The notes: a model not told the origin generated them from the letters alone. A stretch of DNA of 49,810 nt from an uncultured Pelagibacteraceae bacterium (GCA_902584015.1 CACHYG010000005.1:1-49810), one strand, 5' to 3'. Counted from the first letter of the stretch, positions 39,925-49,810 are shown. A program made the numbers and translations.

Positions 39925-40661
39925 TTCTTTTTTTTTGAAAAATTAGCCTGTCTGAAAGTAAGATTTAGTAAATCAATAATTAAAATTTTATCTCTTAATT
40001 CATTTTTTAAATTCAATATATTTTTAAGAACTTCATTTGCTTGCATATTACCTACCATACCCGCTACTGGTCCTAAAATTCCATCTGTCTCACAATTCAA
40101 AACCTCTTCATTAACATCAGATTGATAGAAACATTTTAAACATGCTTCATTATTTCTTTTAAAATTAAACGAGAATACATGTCCATTATACCTACTTATA
40201 GCTCCAACGATAAAAGCTTTTTTTAATTTACGTGCAAATTGATTTAATAAAAACTTAGTTTTAAAATTATCTGAGCCATCTACAATAATATCAAATTGTT
40301 TTAGTATTTTATTCGCATTTTTGTTTGTTATTTTACTCTTAAAAATTTTAGTTTTTACATCAGGATTAATATCCTTTAATTTTCTTTTTAATACTTCAAC
40401 TTTATATTTTCCAATATCTTTATATGTATAAATTGATTGTCGATGGATATTTGAAGCATCTACTTTATCATAATCTATTATCCCTATTAATCCGACCCCA
40501 GCTCTTGATAAATAATCAATGACCGGACAGCCAAGACCGCCCGCACCAACGACTAAGACACTTGAATCAAGTATCTTTTTTTGACCAATGATACCAACGT
40601 TTTTCAAAACTATTTGTCTTGAATATTTTTCAATTTGTTTTGTGGAAAGATTTTTCCTCAT
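39903..40661 (-). CDS. ThiF/MoeB/HesA family adenylyltransferase
   Basis: YSRQIVLKNVGIIGQKKILDSSVLVVGAGGLGCPVIDYLSRAGVGLIGIID, IVDGSDNFKTKFLLN, paired Cys CLKC / CVCG. Confidence 0.92.
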   Translation of the reverse strand: MRKNLSTKQIEKYSRQIVLKNVGIIGQKKILDSSVLVVGAGGLGCPVIDYLSRAGVGLIGIIDYDKVDASNIHRQSIYTYKDIGKYKVEVLKRKLKDINPDVKTKIFKSKITNKNANKILKQFDIIVDGSDNFKTKFLLNQFARKLKKAFIVGAISRYNGHVFSFNFKRNNEACLKCFYQSDVNEEVLNCETDGILGPVAGMVGNMQANEVLKNILNLKNELRDKILIIDLLNLTFRQANFSKKKNCVCGER

Positions 40662-41095
40662 TTACCAGTAGAACCAAAACCTCCACTTCCTCTTATTGTT
40701 TCAGGAAGTTCACTTACTTCTTCAAATTCGATTTTTAATACTGGTGTGAGAATCATTTGTGCTATTCTATCATTGCAATTTATCACAAATTCACTTCCAC
40801 CATGATTAAAGATTATTACTTTAATTTCACCTCGATAATCACTGTCAATAGTTCCTGGAGTGTTAAGAACACCGATGCTTTGTTTAGCTGCTAATCCAGA
40901 TCTCGGTCTTATTTGAACTTCAAATTCTTTAGGAAAAGCTATTGAGATTCCAGTTGGAATTAAACATGATGCTCCAGGCTTGATTTTAATTGGGTTTTCA
41001 ATAAATGCCATTAAATCCATCCCTGATGAGCCGATGGTTTTATATTTTGGAAACTTTACTTTTGGATCAAGCCTTTTTACTAAAACTTTAACCAT
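40658..41095 (-). CDS. dut: dUTP diphosphatase
   Basis: GSSGMDLMA, RPRSGLAAKQSIGVLNTPGTIDSDYRGEI, RGSGGFGSTG. Confidence 0.97.
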   Translation of the reverse strand: MVKVLVKRLDPKVKFPKYKTIGSSGMDLMAFIENPIKIKPGASCLIPTGISIAFPKEFEVQIRPRSGLAAKQSIGVLNTPGTIDSDYRGEIKVIIFNHGGSEFVINCNDRIAQMILTPVLKIEFEEVSELPETIRGSGGFGSTGK

Positions 41096-41098
41096 TAA

Positions 41099-42298
41099 TT
41101 ATTCCAGATTTGAAACAATTTTTTTTACGATTTTGTTAGCAATTACGGATTTTTTATCTTTAGAAATGTTTTCAATTTCCCCATTTTTATACATGATACA
41201 TACTTCATTGAAGTCTGAGTCAAAGCCTACCTCTTTTTTAGAAACATCGTTAGCAATTAACCAATCACAATTTTTTTCATTTATTTTTTTTTGTGAATTT
41301 TCAATTATATCATTGGTTTCAGCTGAAAAACCTAGTACCAATTTAGGTCTCAAGGAATTATGGTTTGAAACATGTTTTAAAATATCAATATTTTTTTCTA
41401 AACTAAGGCTATAGTTTTCTTTATTTTTAATTTTAGTTTCGGATACTTCTTTGACTTTGAAATCTGCGACAGCAGCAGAAAAAATTGCTACATCTACAGG
41501 CAGATTTTCAATTACGGCATCAAACATTTCTTTTGCTGAATTAATATTGATTATTTTTACACCTTTAATTGGATCAAGTTGCGTTGGACCCGATATAAGG
41601 GTTGTATTAAATCCACTTTTTTTAAGTGAATTTGCTATCTCATAACCTTGTTTTCCACTTGATTTGTTAGTTATATATCTTACTGGATCGATAAATTCTT
41701 TAGTAGGTCCGGCAGTTACAAGTGCTTTAAGGCCATTATTTTTTTTTAATTCTTTTGATTTTTTTTCCAAAAAATTAATTATTTCTAGTGGTTCGGTCAT
41801 TTTGCCTTCGCCATATTCCCCACATGCCATATCGCCGATATCTGGGCCTATAAATTCATGACCCATATTTTTTAAAATATTTACGTTGTTTTGATTAGAT
41901 TTATTTTTCCACATTCTAACATTCATAGCTGGAGCAATATAAAATTCTTTATCTGCAGCTAATAATACAGTTGATGCTAAGTCATCTGCATTAGCATTTG
42001 AAATTTTTGATAATGTATTTGCAGTTGCAGGCGCAATTAAGATTATATCTGCCCATCTAGATAGTGAAATATGATCCATCTCAGCTTCAGAAATTGGATC
42101 AAATAAGTCTGTATAAACTTTTTCTTGAGATAAAGCAGTAACAGAAAGAGGTGTTACAAATTTGTTAGCATTCTTGGAAAGGATAGTTTTAACTGAACTA
42201 CCTTTTTTCTTTAGAAGTCTAATTAATTCTAAAGCTTTATAAGCTGCAATTCCTCCTGTTATAACTAATAATACTTTTTTATTTTTTAATTCACTCAT
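41099..42298 (-). CDS. coaBC: Phosphopantothenoylcysteine decarboxylase / phosphopantothenate--cysteine ligase
   Basis: VLLVITGGIAAYKALELIRLL, APAMNVRMW, ALVTAGPTKEFIDPVRYITNKSSGKQGYEIA. Confidence 0.96.
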   Translation of the reverse strand: MSELKNKKVLLVITGGIAAYKALELIRLLKKKGSSVKTILSKNANKFVTPLSVTALSQEKVYTDLFDPISEAEMDHISLSRWADIILIAPATANTLSKISNANADDLASTVLLAADKEFYIAPAMNVRMWKNKSNQNNVNILKNMGHEFIGPDIGDMACGEYGEGKMTEPLEIINFLEKKSKELKKNNGLKALVTAGPTKEFIDPVRYITNKSSGKQGYEIANSLKKSGFNTTLISGPTQLDPIKGVKIININSAKEMFDAVIENLPVDVAIFSAAVADFKVKEVSETKIKNKENYSLSLEKNIDILKHVSNHNSLRPKLVLGFSAETNDIIENSQKKINEKNCDWLIANDVSKKEVGFDSDFNEVCIMYKNGEIENISKDKKSVIANKIVKKIVSNLE

Positions 42299-42305
42299 CT
42301 TTGGA

Positions 42306-43874
42306 TTAAAATACCATGAAACCTATAAATACAAGCAGTAATAAACCAATAATACTCTGATTTCTAAAGGATTTCATTTCAAGTTCTTTATTTTTCATTG
42401 CTGAGTAAGAATTTGTATTTTGAGGAATCTGACCACTTGCAAGGAATGTCAGTGCTTGATTAGCTTTTTCCATCATTTGTGGTAATTCAGGAAGTTTTTT
42501 TAAAACTTCTGCAGAATCTCTTAAAGTTTCTGTAAAATTATTAATTGGATCTTTTGTTTCTCTTAACCATTTTTCTAATACTGGTCTCGAAGTCTCCCAT
42601 ATATTAGTTTCTGGATTAAGTTTTCTCGCGACTCCTTCTACTACTACCATTGTTTTTTGTAACAAAAGTAGCTGAGGTTGAGTTGGCATATTAAATTTTT
42701 CTGTAATATCAAACAATTGTTTAAGTAATCTCCCACCTGAAATATCCTTAACTGATTGACCAAAAATTGGTTCACCTATTGATCTCAAAGCTTGAGCGAG
42801 CTCATCAACATTTACATTATTTGGCACTAAGCCTGCTACGAGATGAACTTCAGCGACTTTTTTATAGTCTCTTTGAATAAAACCAAATAAAATCTCCGCT
42901 AAATATCTTCTGTTTAATTTATCAATTCTACCCATTATACCAAAATCAATTGGCACTATTTGTCCACTTTCATTTATAAATAAATTACCTTGGTGCATAT
43001 CAGCATGAAAAAACCCATCTCTTACTGCATGTCTTAAAAAATGTTGTATAATATTTGAGGCAATATTGTTTACATCTATATCTCTTTCATTAATTAAATC
43101 TCGTTCTCTTATGGAAACTCCATCAACCCAATCTAAAGTCAAAACTTTTTCACTAGTATAAATCCAGTATATTTTGGGCACAAAAAACCCAGAGTCATTC
43201 TTTGTATTTTCAGCAAATTCGTTAGCGGCCGCTGCTTCAAACCTTAAGTCCATCTCATGATTAGTAATTTCCTTTAGAAGAAAAACTACTTCTACCAGTT
43301 TAAGTCTTTTAGTTTTTGTTAATGTACTTTGAATTATGTAGGCTAGAAGCATCAAAGCATCAATCTCTTCATTAAAAACTTTTTTGATTTCGGGTCTTAA
43401 TATTTTAATTGCTACATCTTTTACGGTTCCATTTTCATTGATCTGCGCTTTATGGACTTGCGCTATGGATGCTGCAGCTACCGGTTCACTAAGATTTAAA
43501 ATAGAATTGTAATTATCTAAGCCTAAACTTTCTTTTAAAATATTTTTAGCTTCTGACATTTTAAATGGAGGTAATCTATCCTGAAGTTTTTCTAATTTTT
43601 TTGAAACCTCCTCGCCAATTATATCTGGCCTAGTTGCTAAAAATTGACCTAATTTGATAAATGTTGTTCCCATACCCTGAATAGACTCACATAGTTTGTC
43701 TTCATCAGATTTATTATTTAAAGATTCTTTTTGTTTGTAAAATGAAAAGGCAAAAATGTTTAATAAAATTTTAATAATTAATGGTGGCTGATGTATTTTA
43801 GAGACTATTTCTACAGCATCGGATTTAGCCAATCTTCTTGCAATCCTGAATAAAATAAAAATCTTTCTTAGCAT
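42306..43874 (-). CDS. ubiB: UbiB family protein (ubiquinone biosynthesis kinase-like)
   Basis: GTTFIKLGQFLATRPDIIGEEVSKKLEKLQDRLPPF, AAASIAQVHKA, FFHADMHQGNLF, IDFGIMGR. Confidence 0.95.
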   Translation of the reverse strand: MLRKIFILFRIARRLAKSDAVEIVSKIHQPPLIIKILLNIFAFSFYKQKESLNNKSDEDKLCESIQGMGTTFIKLGQFLATRPDIIGEEVSKKLEKLQDRLPPFKMSEAKNILKESLGLDNYNSILNLSEPVAAASIAQVHKAQINENGTVKDVAIKILRPEIKKVFNEEIDALMLLAYIIQSTLTKTKRLKLVEVVFLLKEITNHEMDLRFEAAAANEFAENTKNDSGFFVPKIYWIYTSEKVLTLDWVDGVSIRERDLINERDIDVNNIASNIIQHFLRHAVRDGFFHADMHQGNLFINESGQIVPIDFGIMGRIDKLNRRYLAEILFGFIQRDYKKVAEVHLVAGLVPNNVNVDELAQALRSIGEPIFGQSVKDISGGRLLKQLFDITEKFNMPTQPQLLLLQKTMVVVEGVARKLNPETNIWETSRPVLEKWLRETKDPINNFTETLRDSAEVLKKLPELPQMMEKANQALTFLASGQIPQNTNSYSAMKNKELEMKSFRNQSIIGLLLLVFIGFMVF

Positions 43875-44578
43875 TAAACCTTCCAGCCAGAATGTATTGC
43901 AACTATTCCACCATTAAAATTTCTATATTTGCAATTTGTAAAATTATTACTTTTCATGCAATCAATTAATTCTTCTTGATTAATAAATTTATCTATACTT
44001 TCAACTAGATACTCATATGGCTGTTTATCTCCAACAACAAAATCGCCTATTTTTGGTATCAGTTTTGAATATTTCTCGTAAATTTTTCTTAAATTTTCAT
44101 TTTGAACTTTTGAAAATTCAAGGCATAAAAATTTTCCACCTGGTTTAAGAACTCTATAGGCTTCTGTTATAGACTTATCGATATTTTTAGTATTTCTTAA
44201 TCCGAAACTAATAGTATAGAAATCAAAATAATTATTTTTAAATTTTAAATTTTCAGCTGAATTTACATACCATTTAATATTATCAATATTCTTGAATCTT
44301 TTTTTCCCCTCGTTAATCATATTTTTATTTGAGTCAACATTGTAAACTACACCATTATAATTAACTGAGTCCAAGAATAACTTACCAATATCGCCAGTGC
44401 CACATGCTACATCTATTAACTTTGAATTTTTAGATGGAGACATCATATTTATTAAATCCCTTTTCCAAAGCCTGTGAATTCCAAGCGACATAAAGTCATT
44501 CATCAAATCGTACTTGTTTGATACTTTATCGAAGACTTTCTGAACAAGTCCTTTATTATTTTGTAAAATTTGTTTCAT
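43874..44578 (-). CDS. ubiE: Ubiquinone/menaquinone biosynthesis C-methyltransferase UbiE
   Basis: VFDKVSNKYDLMNDFMSLGIHRLWKRDLI, DVACGTGDIG, FGLRNTKN, GGIVAIHSGWKV. Confidence 0.96.
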   Translation of the reverse strand: MKQILQNNKGLVQKVFDKVSNKYDLMNDFMSLGIHRLWKRDLINMMSPSKNSKLIDVACGTGDIGKLFLDSVNYNGVVYNVDSNKNMINEGKKRFKNIDNIKWYVNSAENLKFKNNYFDFYTISFGLRNTKNIDKSITEAYRVLKPGGKFLCLEFSKVQNENLRKIYEKYSKLIPKIGDFVVGDKQPYEYLVESIDKFINQEELIDCMKSNNFTNCKYRNFNGGIVAIHSGWKV

Positions 44579-44612
44579 TATTTTTTTTTATTATCTGATA
44601 ATATAGTACTTA

Positions 44613-45506
44613 ATGCCAGAATTGCCAGAAGTAGAAATTGTCAAACAGTCACTTATAAAAAACATTAAATCTCAAAAAATTCTAAAAGTAATAGTAAGAA
44701 ACAGAAATCTAAGATTTAGAATACCAAAAAATTTTAGGAGCATACTTCAAAATAAAAAAATTATAAATATAAGAAGGTTTTCTAAATATATCATTATTGA
44801 ACTTTCAAATAAATCATATTGCATTTTACATTTAGGAATGTCTGGAACGATACATATCATTAAAAAAAAAAGGAAAAACTTAGTTACAAATTCAAGTTTT
44901 TATCACTCACCATTTTTACCAAAAAAACATAATCATGTTGAATTTACATTTAACAAATTGAAACTTATTTATAATGATCCAAGAAGATTTGGATATTTCA
45001 AAATTTTGAACGATCATTTAAAATTAAAAAATTTTATTAAAAAGTACGGCATTGAACCTTTTAATAAAAAGTTTAATTATAAATATGTTAAAAATAGACT
45101 ACAAAATAAGAAAAAAAATATTAAAGATTTTCTTTTAGATCAAAAATTTGTTTCTGGTATTGGAAACATTTATGCATCAGAAATTTTGTTTGAAAGTAAA
45201 ATAAATCCTAAAAAAAAATCATGTGATCTTTTGGATAATGAATTGAAAAATATGGTGAAATATTCAAAAATTGTTTTAAGAAATTCAATTAAAAGGGGTG
45301 GTTCAAGTATAAGAAATTTTGTTAATACATCAGGTGACATTGGCAGTTTCCAAAAATATTTTAAAGTTTATGAAAGAGAGGGTAAAAACTGTCCTAAAAT
45401 TAATTGTGATGGTAAGATTGTGCGTATAGTAATTTCGAATAGATCGACTTTCTATTGCAATAATTGTCAAAAAAATAAAAATAAGCAGTTGACCGTGCCA
45501 ATTTGA
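44613..45506 (+). CDS. mutM: Formamidopyrimidine-DNA glycosylase
   Basis: MPELPEVE, HLGMSG, DPRRFG, GIGNIYASEILF, zinc finger CPKINCDG...YCNNCQ. Confidence 0.97.
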   Translation: MPELPEVEIVKQSLIKNIKSQKILKVIVRNRNLRFRIPKNFRSILQNKKIINIRRFSKYIIIELSNKSYCILHLGMSGTIHIIKKKRKNLVTNSSFYHSPFLPKKHNHVEFTFNKLKLIYNDPRRFGYFKILNDHLKLKNFIKKYGIEPFNKKFNYKYVKNRLQNKKKNIKDFLLDQKFVSGIGNIYASEILFESKINPKKKSCDLLDNELKNMVKYSKIVLRNSIKRGGSSIRNFVNTSGDIGSFQKYFKVYEREGKNCPKINCDGKIVRIVISNRSTFYCNNCQKNKNKQLTVPI

Positions 45507-45527
45507 GCAGTTATATCTCCTCGCGTT

Positions 45528-45788
45528 ATGGCAAATACTAAATCTGCAATTAAAACTACTAGAAGAATATCTAGGGAAACAAAAGTGAACAAGCTTAGAA
45601 AAAGTAGGTTCAAAAATGCTATAAAAAAAATGAACGTTTTGATTGAAAAGAAAAATAAAAAAGAGGCTTTAAGTTATTTACCAAAATTAAACTCAGAAAT
45701 CATGAAAATTGCTAAGACTGGTATTATTAAAAAGGGAAACGCCTCTAGAAATTTGTCAAGACTTACAAAAAAAATAAACGCTCTTTAA
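45528..45788 (+). CDS. rpsT: 30S ribosomal protein S20
   Basis: MANTKSAIKTTRRISRETKVNKLRKSRFKNAIKK...KKGNASRNLSRLTKKI. Confidence 0.94.
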   Translation: MANTKSAIKTTRRISRETKVNKLRKSRFKNAIKKMNVLIEKKNKKEALSYLPKLNSEIMKIAKTGIIKKGNASRNLSRLTKKINAL

Positions 45789-45945
45789 CAACCCTTAAGC
45801 GACATCAGTATCTTCAACTTTTGGTTTACACTAAATATCTTAAACTTTTATTTTTAAATACTAAATATAGATTAATTTAATTTGTTAAAAATTTTTCTTT
45901 TTATTTTTTTTTTAAATAAAAATTACCACCTTAAGTTTAAAAAAT

Positions 45946-46022
45946 TTCTATTACAGATTTAATTTTCAATTCTATTACAGATTTAATTTTTAATTTAATA
46001 ATACACTTGCAGATTTTATTTT
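45946..46022. repeat. 24-bp direct repeat pair plus a degenerate third copy upstream of dnaA
   Basis: TTCTATTACAGATTTAATTTTcAA (45946-45969) and TTCTATTACAGATTTAATTTTtAA (45970-45993); diverged TTGCAGATTTTATTTT at 46007-46022. Confidence 0.85.
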
Positions 46023-46095
46023 TTTTTTACTTTTTAAAAATTTTTGTTGATAAAATTTTTTAAAAGTCTGTAAATGAAAAACTTACAAATATCTC

Positions 46096-47508
46096 ATGAA
46101 CAACAAAATTACACTTAATTCTAACTCTCAAACACAGCTCTCATGGGAAAAAATTCAATCAGATTTGAAATATAAGTTTGGAAATGATATTTATGACAGC
46201 TGGCTTCGAAAAATTACTTTTGAAGAAGAGTTTAATAACTATATATTATTATCAGTTACAACACCATTTATAAGAGATTGGATAACATCAAGGTATCTTG
46301 ACCAAATCTTACAAACAGTTAAATCTCATAAGTCGGAAATAAGTAGAATAGAATTATCTATAAATTCTAGTTTAACTAAAGAAAAATTTGAACCAAAAGA
46401 TGTAGATAAAATTGAAAAACCTAGTAATAACATTTCATTCATAAAAGATTTTGTATTTCAATATAACAGGATTGACCCAAATAAAAGTTTTGAGACTTTT
46501 ATTACTGGAGAAAGCAATAAATTGGTTTTTGAAGCCTCCAAAAAAGTTTCTGAAAAAATCTCTCACTATAATCCGTTGTATATTTATGCAGGAGTCGGAA
46601 TGGGCAAAACTCACTTGTTAAATGCTATAGGGCTTAAACTTAAACAAGAAAATAAAGTAATGCTTATTTCTGCCGAGAGATTTATGTATCAATTTGTAAA
46701 AGCTATAAAATCAAATGATATGGTTAAATTTAAAGATTATTTTCGAAATGCGGATGTTTTTTTAATAGATGACATTCAATTTATGAATGGAAAAGAGGCA
46801 ATGCAAGAAGAGTTTTTTCATACTTTTAATGCTCTTCTTGATAAAGGATCACAAATAATAATTTCTGGAGATAGACCACCAAATAAACTTTCTAGAATAC
46901 AAGAAAGAATAAAGTCAAGATTTTCCGGAGGATTAGTTATTGATATCCAGCAGCCTGATTTAGAGTTAAGAAAGAAAATTATCAAGTTTAAGTCAGAAGA
47001 ATTAATTAAATATTATGCAAACCAAATTAATATATCTGATGAGATTCAACTTTTTTTAAGCAAAGAAATTAAAAATAGTATTAGAGAATTAGTTGGGGCT
47101 TTAAACAGGGTCGTCTCATTTTCAAGAATCTATAATAAAACACCAAACATTTCTGAGATAAAAATTATTTTAAAAGATTTGCTTAATTACTCGGAAAATA
47201 AAGTTACAGTTGATTTAATACAATCTTTAGTATGTAAATTTTTTAAAATATCCAAAACTGAGATGCTTTCTTCAAGACGATCAAGATATTTGGTTAGACC
47301 TAGGCAAACAGCAATCTATCTCACTAAACTTTTAACTACAAAATCATTACCAGAAATAGGTAGAGATTTTTCAAATAGAGATCATACTACTGTCATACAC
47401 TCTATAAAAACGATTGAAAATTTAAAGAAAAATGACAATGAGCTATGTAACAATATTGATACTTTAAAAAATCAAATTTTATACAACAATCAGAAAAATG
47501 AAATTTAA
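46096..47508 (+). CDS. dnaA: Chromosomal replication initiator protein DnaA
   Basis: FIYAGVGMGKTHLLNAIG-type Walker A (YIYAGVGMGKTHLLNAI), LIDDIQFMNGK, C-terminal RPRQTAIYLTKLLTTKSLPEIGRDFSNRDHTTVIHSIKTIE. Confidence 0.98.
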   Translation: MNNKITLNSNSQTQLSWEKIQSDLKYKFGNDIYDSWLRKITFEEEFNNYILLSVTTPFIRDWITSRYLDQILQTVKSHKSEISRIELSINSSLTKEKFEPKDVDKIEKPSNNISFIKDFVFQYNRIDPNKSFETFITGESNKLVFEASKKVSEKISHYNPLYIYAGVGMGKTHLLNAIGLKLKQENKVMLISAERFMYQFVKAIKSNDMVKFKDYFRNADVFLIDDIQFMNGKEAMQEEFFHTFNALLDKGSQIIISGDRPPNKLSRIQERIKSRFSGGLVIDIQQPDLELRKKIIKFKSEELIKYYANQINISDEIQLFLSKEIKNSIRELVGALNRVVSFSRIYNKTPNISEIKIILKDLLNYSENKVTVDLIQSLVCKFFKISKTEMLSSRRSRYLVRPRQTAIYLTKLLTTKSLPEIGRDFSNRDHTTVIHSIKTIENLKKNDNELCNNIDTLKNQILYNNQKNEI

Positions 47509-48610
47509 TGTTAATCAAAATGATCTTCAAAAATCTTTAGGATACTGCCAAGGAGTTATAGAAAAAAGAAGCACGCTGCCTATACTTTCTAATGTTCTAT
47601 TAGATGCCGGCGGATCAAAATTAAAAATCACTGCAACAGATCTAGATCTGATATTTATTAATGAGATTAAAAATGTTGAAATTTTAGAAGAGGGTAAAAC
47701 CACAACTACATCCTCGACAATGTATGATATTATTAGAAAATTTAGTTCAGGAAAAAAAATAAATTTTAATTTGTCGGGAGAAAATAAAGTAAAACTTGAA
47801 TCTGAAAAATCAATATTTAATCTAAATTGTATTTCTGCATCTGAGTTTCCAGTTACAGAGGAAAATTTCAATGAAAATGAATTTAACATTAAATCTAAGC
47901 AGCTTCTTAAACTATTAAATAAATGCAAGTTTTCTGTTTCAAACGATGAAACTAGACATTACCTTAGTGGGATTTATTTTCATCAAACTGAGCTGGATGA
48001 TAAAATTTTCTTAAATGCTGTGGCCACTGATAGTCATAGAATGTCAATTTCAAAAGTGCAATTAAGCCAAAAGATTAATTTTGAACCAATAATTCTTCCA
48101 AAAAAAACAATATTTCAATTGGTGAATTTATTAGAAGATTATGATGGGGAAGTTAAAATATCAAATATTAAATCTAAAATAAAATTTGAAATGGATGATA
48201 GTGTTTTAATATCAAAACTCATTGATGGTAAGTTCCCTAATTATATTCAAGTGGTACCGAAAAGTAATAAAAAAAGACTAGAAGTTGAATTAAAACCATT
48301 TTTAAATTCTGTAGATAGAGTTGCATCCGTTTCGATGGATAAAAAAGATAGTGTTAAATTTAAGTTAACAAAAGATAAACTTGATTTATCAGTGAATAAT
48401 ACAAGTAGTGGAGATGGAAATGAAACTCTTAGTGTAAATTTTGATCATGAACTTGATATTAGTTTTAATTCGAGATATCTTATTGACATAGCATCACAAT
48501 TAGATGGTGATAAAATAGAAATATACCTTAACGAGACTGGCTCACCGGCGCTAATAAAAGACCCTTCCGATTTTGATAGTATTTATGTTGTTATGCCGAT
48601 GAAGGGCTAG
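47498..48610 (+). CDS. dnaN: DNA polymerase III subunit beta (sliding clamp)
   Basis: MKFNVNQNDLQKSLGYCQGVIEKRSTLPILSNVLL, ATDSHRMS, SRYLIDIASQLDGDKIEIYLNETGSPALI, VVMPMKG. Confidence 0.98.
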   Translation: MKFNVNQNDLQKSLGYCQGVIEKRSTLPILSNVLLDAGGSKLKITATDLDLIFINEIKNVEILEEGKTTTTSSTMYDIIRKFSSGKKINFNLSGENKVKLESEKSIFNLNCISASEFPVTEENFNENEFNIKSKQLLKLLNKCKFSVSNDETRHYLSGIYFHQTELDDKIFLNAVATDSHRMSISKVQLSQKINFEPIILPKKTIFQLVNLLEDYDGEVKISNIKSKIKFEMDDSVLISKLIDGKFPNYIQVVPKSNKKRLEVELKPFLNSVDRVASVSMDKKDSVKFKLTKDKLDLSVNNTSSGDGNETLSVNFDHELDISFNSRYLIDIASQLDGDKIEIYLNETGSPALIKDPSDFDSIYVVMPMKG

Positions 48611-49301
48611 AGGTCCTATTTAAAACATCATACATCGTATTTTGCAGCGAATTCAAAAATAGTTTACCTTCAAGTCCAGGTTTTATTGGTTTAAGTACTG
48701 TTATAGTTATTTTTTTATTTTTACTAAGATTTCCATTTTTAGGCCATACTTCACCTGAATTAATTGTGACTGGCAAACAATTGATATTTAATTCTTGGTA
48801 AATTCTAGCGACACCTTTTTTAAAATCAGGTCTTTCATTAGGATCGGTCCTTGTTCCCTGTGGAAAAATAACTATTGGTCTATTATCCTGGGATGAGATT
48901 TTTATCGTTTCTATAAAATTAATTTTTTCTTTGGATATTTTATTTCTTTCCACTGGTATTGATCCAATCTTTTTTAAATACCACCCAAAAATTGGAATTT
49001 TAATTAACTCTTTTTTTAATATAAATTTAGGTCCTTTAAATATTGCTTGCAGATAAAATGTTTCAAAGGCTGATTGATGAGTACATGCGATAAAAAATTT
49101 TTCACTATTTAAAATGTTTTCTTTACCAATAATTTCGATTTTAGTAGAGAGAAATAGTTTTAAACTAAACTTTGACCAATGCCCTAAAATTTTTCCACCA
49201 AAGATAGCAATTCTTTTTGGCATCAATAAAGATGGTAGAAATACAATACATACTAAAATAACTCCACTATAAAAAAAAATTAAAAAAAGTTTTTTAGTCA
49301 T
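48591..49301 (-). CDS. plsC: 1-acyl-sn-glycerol-3-phosphate acyltransferase
   Basis: FIACTHQSAFETFYLQ (HxxxxD-type motif with E), FPQGTRTDPNERPDFKKGVARIYQE, CLPVTINSG. Confidence 0.9.
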   Translation of the reverse strand: MTKKLFLIFFYSGVILVCIVFLPSLLMPKRIAIFGGKILGHWSKFSLKLFLSTKIEIIGKENILNSEKFFIACTHQSAFETFYLQAIFKGPKFILKKELIKIPIFGWYLKKIGSIPVERNKISKEKINFIETIKISSQDNRPIVIFPQGTRTDPNERPDFKKGVARIYQELNINCLPVTINSGEVWPKNGNLSKNKKITITVLKPIKPGLEGKLFLNSLQNTMYDVLNRTSSPSSA

Positions 49302-49316
49302 AAGTTAAAATTTTTA

Positions 49317-49810
49317 CTAAATGATGTTGATTAGTTTTTGTCTTTTCAGGACCACTCTCATCAATTTATTATTTATCATTATTTCTGAAGGTTTAGGTCT
49401 TAAATTATAATTTGAGGATAAAGACATTCCATATGCTCCAACATCTGAAATTGCTACAAACTCTTTTTCTTTCAGATTCTGAAAACTTTTCACAGATAAA
49501 AATTTGTCAGTTGTTTCACATACCGGACCAACAAAATCGTGTATTTTTTTATTTTTTTTATTTGTCTTAAATAACGGAATTATACTGTGATATGATCCAT
49601 ACAAAGCAGGCCTCATTAGATCATTCATTGCTGCATCTAAAATAATAAATTTTTTTTTATTAGTATTTTTTATATAAATAATTTGTGAAAATAAAACTGC
49701 TGTGTTTGCAATTATAGATCTACCAGGTTCAAAAATAATTTTAACATTATGTTTATTTAAAAATTTTTTTATTAGTTTGTTATATTTTTTATAATTAAAT
49801 ACTTTTGTTT
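49317..49810 (-). CDS. lysA: Diaminopimelate decarboxylase, C-terminal part (5' end outside window)
   Basis: Reverse translation IIFEPGRSIIANTAVLFSQ...FIILDAAMNDLMRPALYGSYHSI...DFVGPVCETTDKF...VAISDVGAYGMSLSSNYNLRPKPSEIMI. Confidence 0.92.
   Translation of the reverse strand, partial: TKVFNYKKYNKLIKKFLNKHNVKIIFEPGRSIIANTAVLFSQIIYIKNTNKKKFIILDAAMNDLMRPALYGSYHSIIPLFKTNKKNKKIHDFVGPVCETTDKFLSVKSFQNLKEKEFVAISDVGAYGMSLSSNYNLRPKPSEIMINNKLMRVVLKRQKLINII

Noticed and set aside
41451-41861. Plus-strand ORFs antisense to coaBC
   Set aside because: Antisense to well-conserved coaBC motifs; shadow ORFs.
47527-47928. Minus-strand 133-aa ORF inside dnaN
   Set aside because: Entirely antisense to dnaN; no family resemblance.
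1-49810. CRISPR arrays, prophage, transposases, toxin-antitoxin or defence islands
   Set aside because: No spaced repeat array, integrase, transposase or defence-gene motif was seen; content is housekeeping throughout.

Overview
AT-rich, gene-dense alphaproteobacterial chromosome segment. Gene content and order resemble Pelagibacterales (SAR11); this assignment is from recall, not a search. It is almost wall-to-wall housekeeping genes. Blocks include grpE-dnaK-dnaJ/dapB/nth, rsmI, maeB, murJ-trpS, tsaB-fur-miaB-phoH-ybeY-lnt-metK, nusA-infB-rbfA-rpsO-pnp, fabA-fabF-fabI, irr-katG, dut-coaBC-ubiB-ubiE, mutM-rpsT-dnaA-dnaN and plsC-lysA. I saw no prophage, transposon, CRISPR array, rRNA or tRNA. 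The most interesting points are: (1) an unlisted 35-aa ORF (2220-2327) ending in an ArfA-like KKGKGS motif, translationally coupled to a degenerate response-regulator-like protein; (2) an intrinsic terminator hairpin directly before the nusA ribosome-binding site, in a cluster lacking rimP, ylxR and truB at their usual places; (3) a near-perfect Irr/ICE palindrome between irr and katG; (4) rdgB with no in-frame standard start, separated from an out-of-frame ATG by an A13 tract; (5) extremely compact head-to-head genes, including a palindromic ATGCAT that can start both genes and a 53-bp divergent overlap; (6) 24-bp direct repeats and a DnaA-box-like site upstream of dnaA; (7) a GC-rich foldable element between two tiny convergent genes. 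I found no clear multi-gene novel defence or biosynthetic system.
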